From: Nemopilema nomurai
Lineage: Eukaryota > Cnidaria > Scyphozoa > Rhizostomeae > Rhizostomatidae
Length of the DNA: 64,000 nt
NCBI GenBank assembly: GCA_003864495.1
Contig: ML133457.1
Coordinates: 372,001-436,000 of the forward strand
Reading direction: 5' to 3'
Part shown: in pieces, positions 62,101-64,000 of the stretch
How the letters are laid out: each line of letters starts with the position of its first letter
How positions within the stretch are numbered: the stretch's first letter is position 1
Notes under the pieces: model-generated
The model's input: the letters and a program-made list of their open reading frames with translations, nothing else
The model's database searches: none
What the model was told of the DNA's origin: nothing
Position numbers and translations under genes: made by a program

Positions 62101-63181
62101 CACAGCATATTAGGACTTTCAAAAAGACTAAATAGCATGTTATCATGAAAAATTTTCTTTCTACTTCTTCTGACCCTCGTAACTACTAACATAGATCAAG
62201 CAGCCTTGTAGTGGCATTCTTTCAAGAGTCAACTTACAAAATCTGGAATTGGCAATGATTGCCGACCACGTGCCACGTCCGAAACCCTAAAATACCCATC
62301 AAGAGTCCAAGCAAGTGGGGACATCATGCTCTGATTGTTCTGCAAGCCGATTGGCTGCTGAAAGGAATCCCCTGTAACTGCCCTTACAAAATCTCTCGAC
62401 ATCCCTGGCGATTCCCTTGCCGACCTTGCAGCCTCTCTCGTTGTCCCTGAGAACTCCCTTGACGTCTGTGTGCCATCTCTTGAGACAAGCAAAGAATCTC
62501 TAGACGCCCCTACACTGTCGCTTGGCACACCTGCCGTATCTCTGGATATCCCCGCGGGGGAGTCTTTTGCTGGGATCGAAGATTCATCCTCATACGGGTC
62601 TATAAAAACTAGTCTTGTTGGCTTAAGACTGGCCTTCGTATCATCGGCTCTCCTACAGACAAAAACATATGCTCGATAAATTATTGCATCAAATGGTGAA
62701 TATGGTACTTGAGTTCCAGTGATCGTAAAACGCGTACTGTGTTCATGAAAAAATGCCAAGGGTACAGCAAGGATTAACCAAGGGTCCAGTAACTAAACTG
62801 GCATTCAAAAATGGTGTCACACCATTACGAGGAAGCAGCTTTGGAATGACTGGATTAAAGACGTAAAAATGAATTTAAATACGGACGACAAAACTGGATA
62901 CAAATATGCGAAAGTCTACAAATATTCCTCAAATTTGAAAAACGTTGCCCGTGTAAAAAACGGAACTTTGGTTTGGAACACATGCTTAAATCCTGTGTTA
63001 AAGTATGGCGCGATCTGCTAAACTAATTTGAACACTGATAAGAGCTGCGCTTATTTCAGTCATACTGCATCGCTATTTGAATACAAAAATAATACAAAAT
63101 GCTACCTAGAAGCCCTTCTGATGTGAGACGAACACCCCAAAGCTTCAGTCGTGCGACGGGTCGATCCAGCGACACGTGGAT
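53164..63181 (-). CDS. UBR5: UBR5-type HECT E3 ubiquitin ligase, 3' part
   Basis: Seventeen exons in transcript order: 63106-63181, 62238-62647, 61787-61921, 61444-61611, 60950-61128, 60036-60335, 59343-59477, 58793-58922, 58024-58149, 57436-57534, 56770-56885, 56400-56538, 55550-55635, 54947-55058, 54559-54677, 53804-53916, 53164-53327. They give 868 residues to the stop; the 5' part is beyond the right edge. UBR5 landmarks include RPEEYLMFILRANDHSSTNA, VVLDAYLYMLKNW, VRFEGEEGTGPGVNRGFF (HECT N-lobe start), SPILFHQPGQLPEQ, GIGRFIGLSLWFNQAIPLIF, DFQLLLSGGVGDVD and WFWSIVREM. The catalytic cysteine lies in ASTC, followed by LPLYESKKELKKKLL. The residue four from the end is Tyr instead of the usual Phe. 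The junction between the first two exons needs an unusual acceptor. UBR5 ligases ubiquitinate nuclear and N-degron substrates. The MLLE domain normally found within the HECT N-lobe region is absent from the spliced frame. Confidence 0.92.
53332..53487. repeat. Tandem repeat beside the last UBR5 acceptor
   Basis: Six units of 22-30 bases (GGCAAATCAGAAATCA then a G-run and TAAGTTT) begin two bases upstream of the last exon's AG. On the minus strand the units resemble the intron end itself (GATTTCTGATTTGCCAA) but lack the CAG. Confidence 0.92.
53931..54026 (+). promoter_or_regulatory. Three DR1-like nuclear receptor motifs
   Basis: GGGTCAAAGGTTA (53931-53943), GGGTCAAAGGTCA (53972-53984) and GGGTCAAAGTTCA (54014-54026) recur every 41-42 bases within a degenerate tandem repeat. 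Each is two half-sites one base apart, the arrangement bound by RXR, HNF4 and COUP-TF receptors. They lie in a UBR5 intron just upstream (in transcript sense) of exon 53804-53916. Confidence 0.4.
55332..55531. repeat. 48-bp minisatellite, about 4 copies
   Basis: The unit AAGTAAGAAAGAACCAGGTG, continued by GAACAAAGAAGATACCATGA and TCTTCCGA, is repeated about four times with few changes. It sits in a UBR5 intron 18 bases past the donor of exon 55550-55635. The period is divisible by three, so a plus-strand frame reads through it as a 16-residue repeat; this is not a gene. Confidence 0.93.
58258..58348. repeat. 11-bp tandem repeat
   Basis: About eight copies of CATAATCTAAT with few changes, in a UBR5 intron. 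Confidence 0.95.
59517..59596. repeat. AGATT pentanucleotide microsatellite
   Basis: About 15 units of AGATT, the last three being GGATT. In a UBR5 intron close to the acceptor side of exon 59343-59477. Confidence 0.97.
62400..62570 (-). repeat. Coding repeat in the UBR5-type gene
   Basis: Inside exon 62238-62647 the protein contains a degenerate eight-residue repeat built on SRD or SRE: GISRDTAG, GASRDSLL, VSRDGTQ, TSREFSG, TTREAAR, SARESPG, MSRDFV. The run is Ser/Arg/Asp-rich, probably disordered, and offers repeated basophilic phosphorylation sites. Confidence 0.75.
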
Positions 63182-63542
63182 CTAGAAAAAAACATTACAA
63201 CAAAAAGCTAAATTTACAACAAAGTCCATGTACATAAAGAATTCTCGCAATACTCAAAGATGCTTGAAAGGAAAACATCATACTTTGAGATGGGGTCTGT
63301 AGCGCTGAACAAAAACTTCTGAACAACAATGTCTAGAATTTTTAACAGCACAGTTAAGTAACTGTGTGGAAAGATTTCAAAGATTAACATTTGACAACTG
63401 GGCATAGAGTAAATCAGTTGTGCTATATGCATGTTAATCAATCAATCTTGTCTGATGTCTAATCACTGTTTGCAACAAGCGTATGCTCGATATTCTATCT
63501 CTATCGGTATCCTTTCATCTATATGTGTTTCAATTTAATAGA

Positions 63543-63674
63543 AGATAGGCTAGAAGTGAGATATGTTCTCTGTTACTTCGAGTTTAGTGCTTGCGCACTC
63601 ATCAGAATGACTATATGAGTGCCCAAGCACTAAACTCGGAGTAACATAGAACATGTCTCATTCTAGCCTATTTT
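63543..63674. repeat. Long imperfect palindrome (hairpin)
   Basis: Two arms of about 60 bases (63543-63602 and 63615-63674) are reverse complements with roughly seven mismatches, around a 12-base loop. The arm core GAGTTTAGTGCTTG is exact in both. It could be a foldback element, a MITE or a transcribed hairpin. It lies upstream of the first visible UBR5 exon and so probably in an intron. Confidence 0.9.
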
Positions 63675-64000
63675 CCATTATATCCATTGCTCTGTGCTTT
63701 TTGCACATCGAGCAATGTTATGCCAGAATAGACAACGCAATCTAGAGTGTTTCAATTTACAAATTCAAATAATATACCAATGATTGCTTAAATCTATGCC
63801 AATGATGTAATTTGTAAATAGAGTTAGTTGAAGATCGGAGGCAAATAGAGAAGGTTCTCTGTGTTGCAATCTTCGGATATTGAACACGCTACAATGACGT
63901 CAATGCATCTTACTCGTTCCTAATATAGAGCTCATGAAATGAGCACTTTGCAGCATCGACGGTCTTTCATTGGCACTCGACATGCCAGCAAAGATCCCCT

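Noticed and set aside
1..64000. tRNA, rRNA or prokaryotic operon features
   Set aside because: No cloverleaf with A and B boxes, no rRNA core sequence and no ribosome-binding-site spacing was seen; the window is eukaryotic.

Overview
This is a nuclear genomic window from an intron-rich animal. The base composition is AT-rich, introns follow the GT-AG rule, exons are short (about 30-400 bases) and introns run from about 50 bases to 2 kb. The gene set (a testis-specific-type kinase, TTC6, TFIIA gamma, UBR5) is metazoan. A non-bilaterian such as a cnidarian would fit the gene density, repeats and composition, but that placement is a guess. The exon models below were built by hand from splice sites, reading phase and remembered family sequences. 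No alignment or search was run.

Layout, left to right. Bases 1-4193 hold no gene I can defend, only a CCAAT-box cluster with a broken short reading frame. A three-exon TSSK-like protein kinase lies on the minus strand (4194-8265). A long minus-strand gene follows (about 10260-42650): TTC6, with 56 coding exons that join in phase, an acidic and lysine-rich N-terminal half, and a C-terminal array of TPR repeats. Its last exon appears to carry a frameshift. Head to head with TTC6, about 120 bases away, is the plus-strand gene for the TFIIA gamma subunit (GTF2A2, 42752-45056). GTF2A2 converges tail to tail, 133 bases apart, on a minus-strand RING-IBR-RING ubiquitin ligase (45190 to at least 49111).

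After a 3-4 kb repeat-bearing gap, which includes a TA-flanked terminal-inverted-repeat element, the minus-strand 3' part of a UBR5-type HECT ubiquitin ligase fills 53164-63181. It runs off the right edge. Its HECT domain can be followed exon by exon to the catalytic cysteine, with no room in the spliced frame for the MLLE domain that interrupts this region in UBR5.

The genes do not form a functional cluster. Two are ubiquitin ligases of different mechanism, one is a basal transcription factor, and two are candidates for cilia, sperm or testis biology. The most unusual items are the frameshifted TTC6 end, the MLLE-less UBR5-type HECT, the kinase that has lost the proline of its APE motif, an RBR ligase I could not place in a known subfamily, the TA-flanked element, a long near-perfect hairpin near the right end, and several intronic tandem repeats carrying CRE-like or nuclear-receptor-like motifs.
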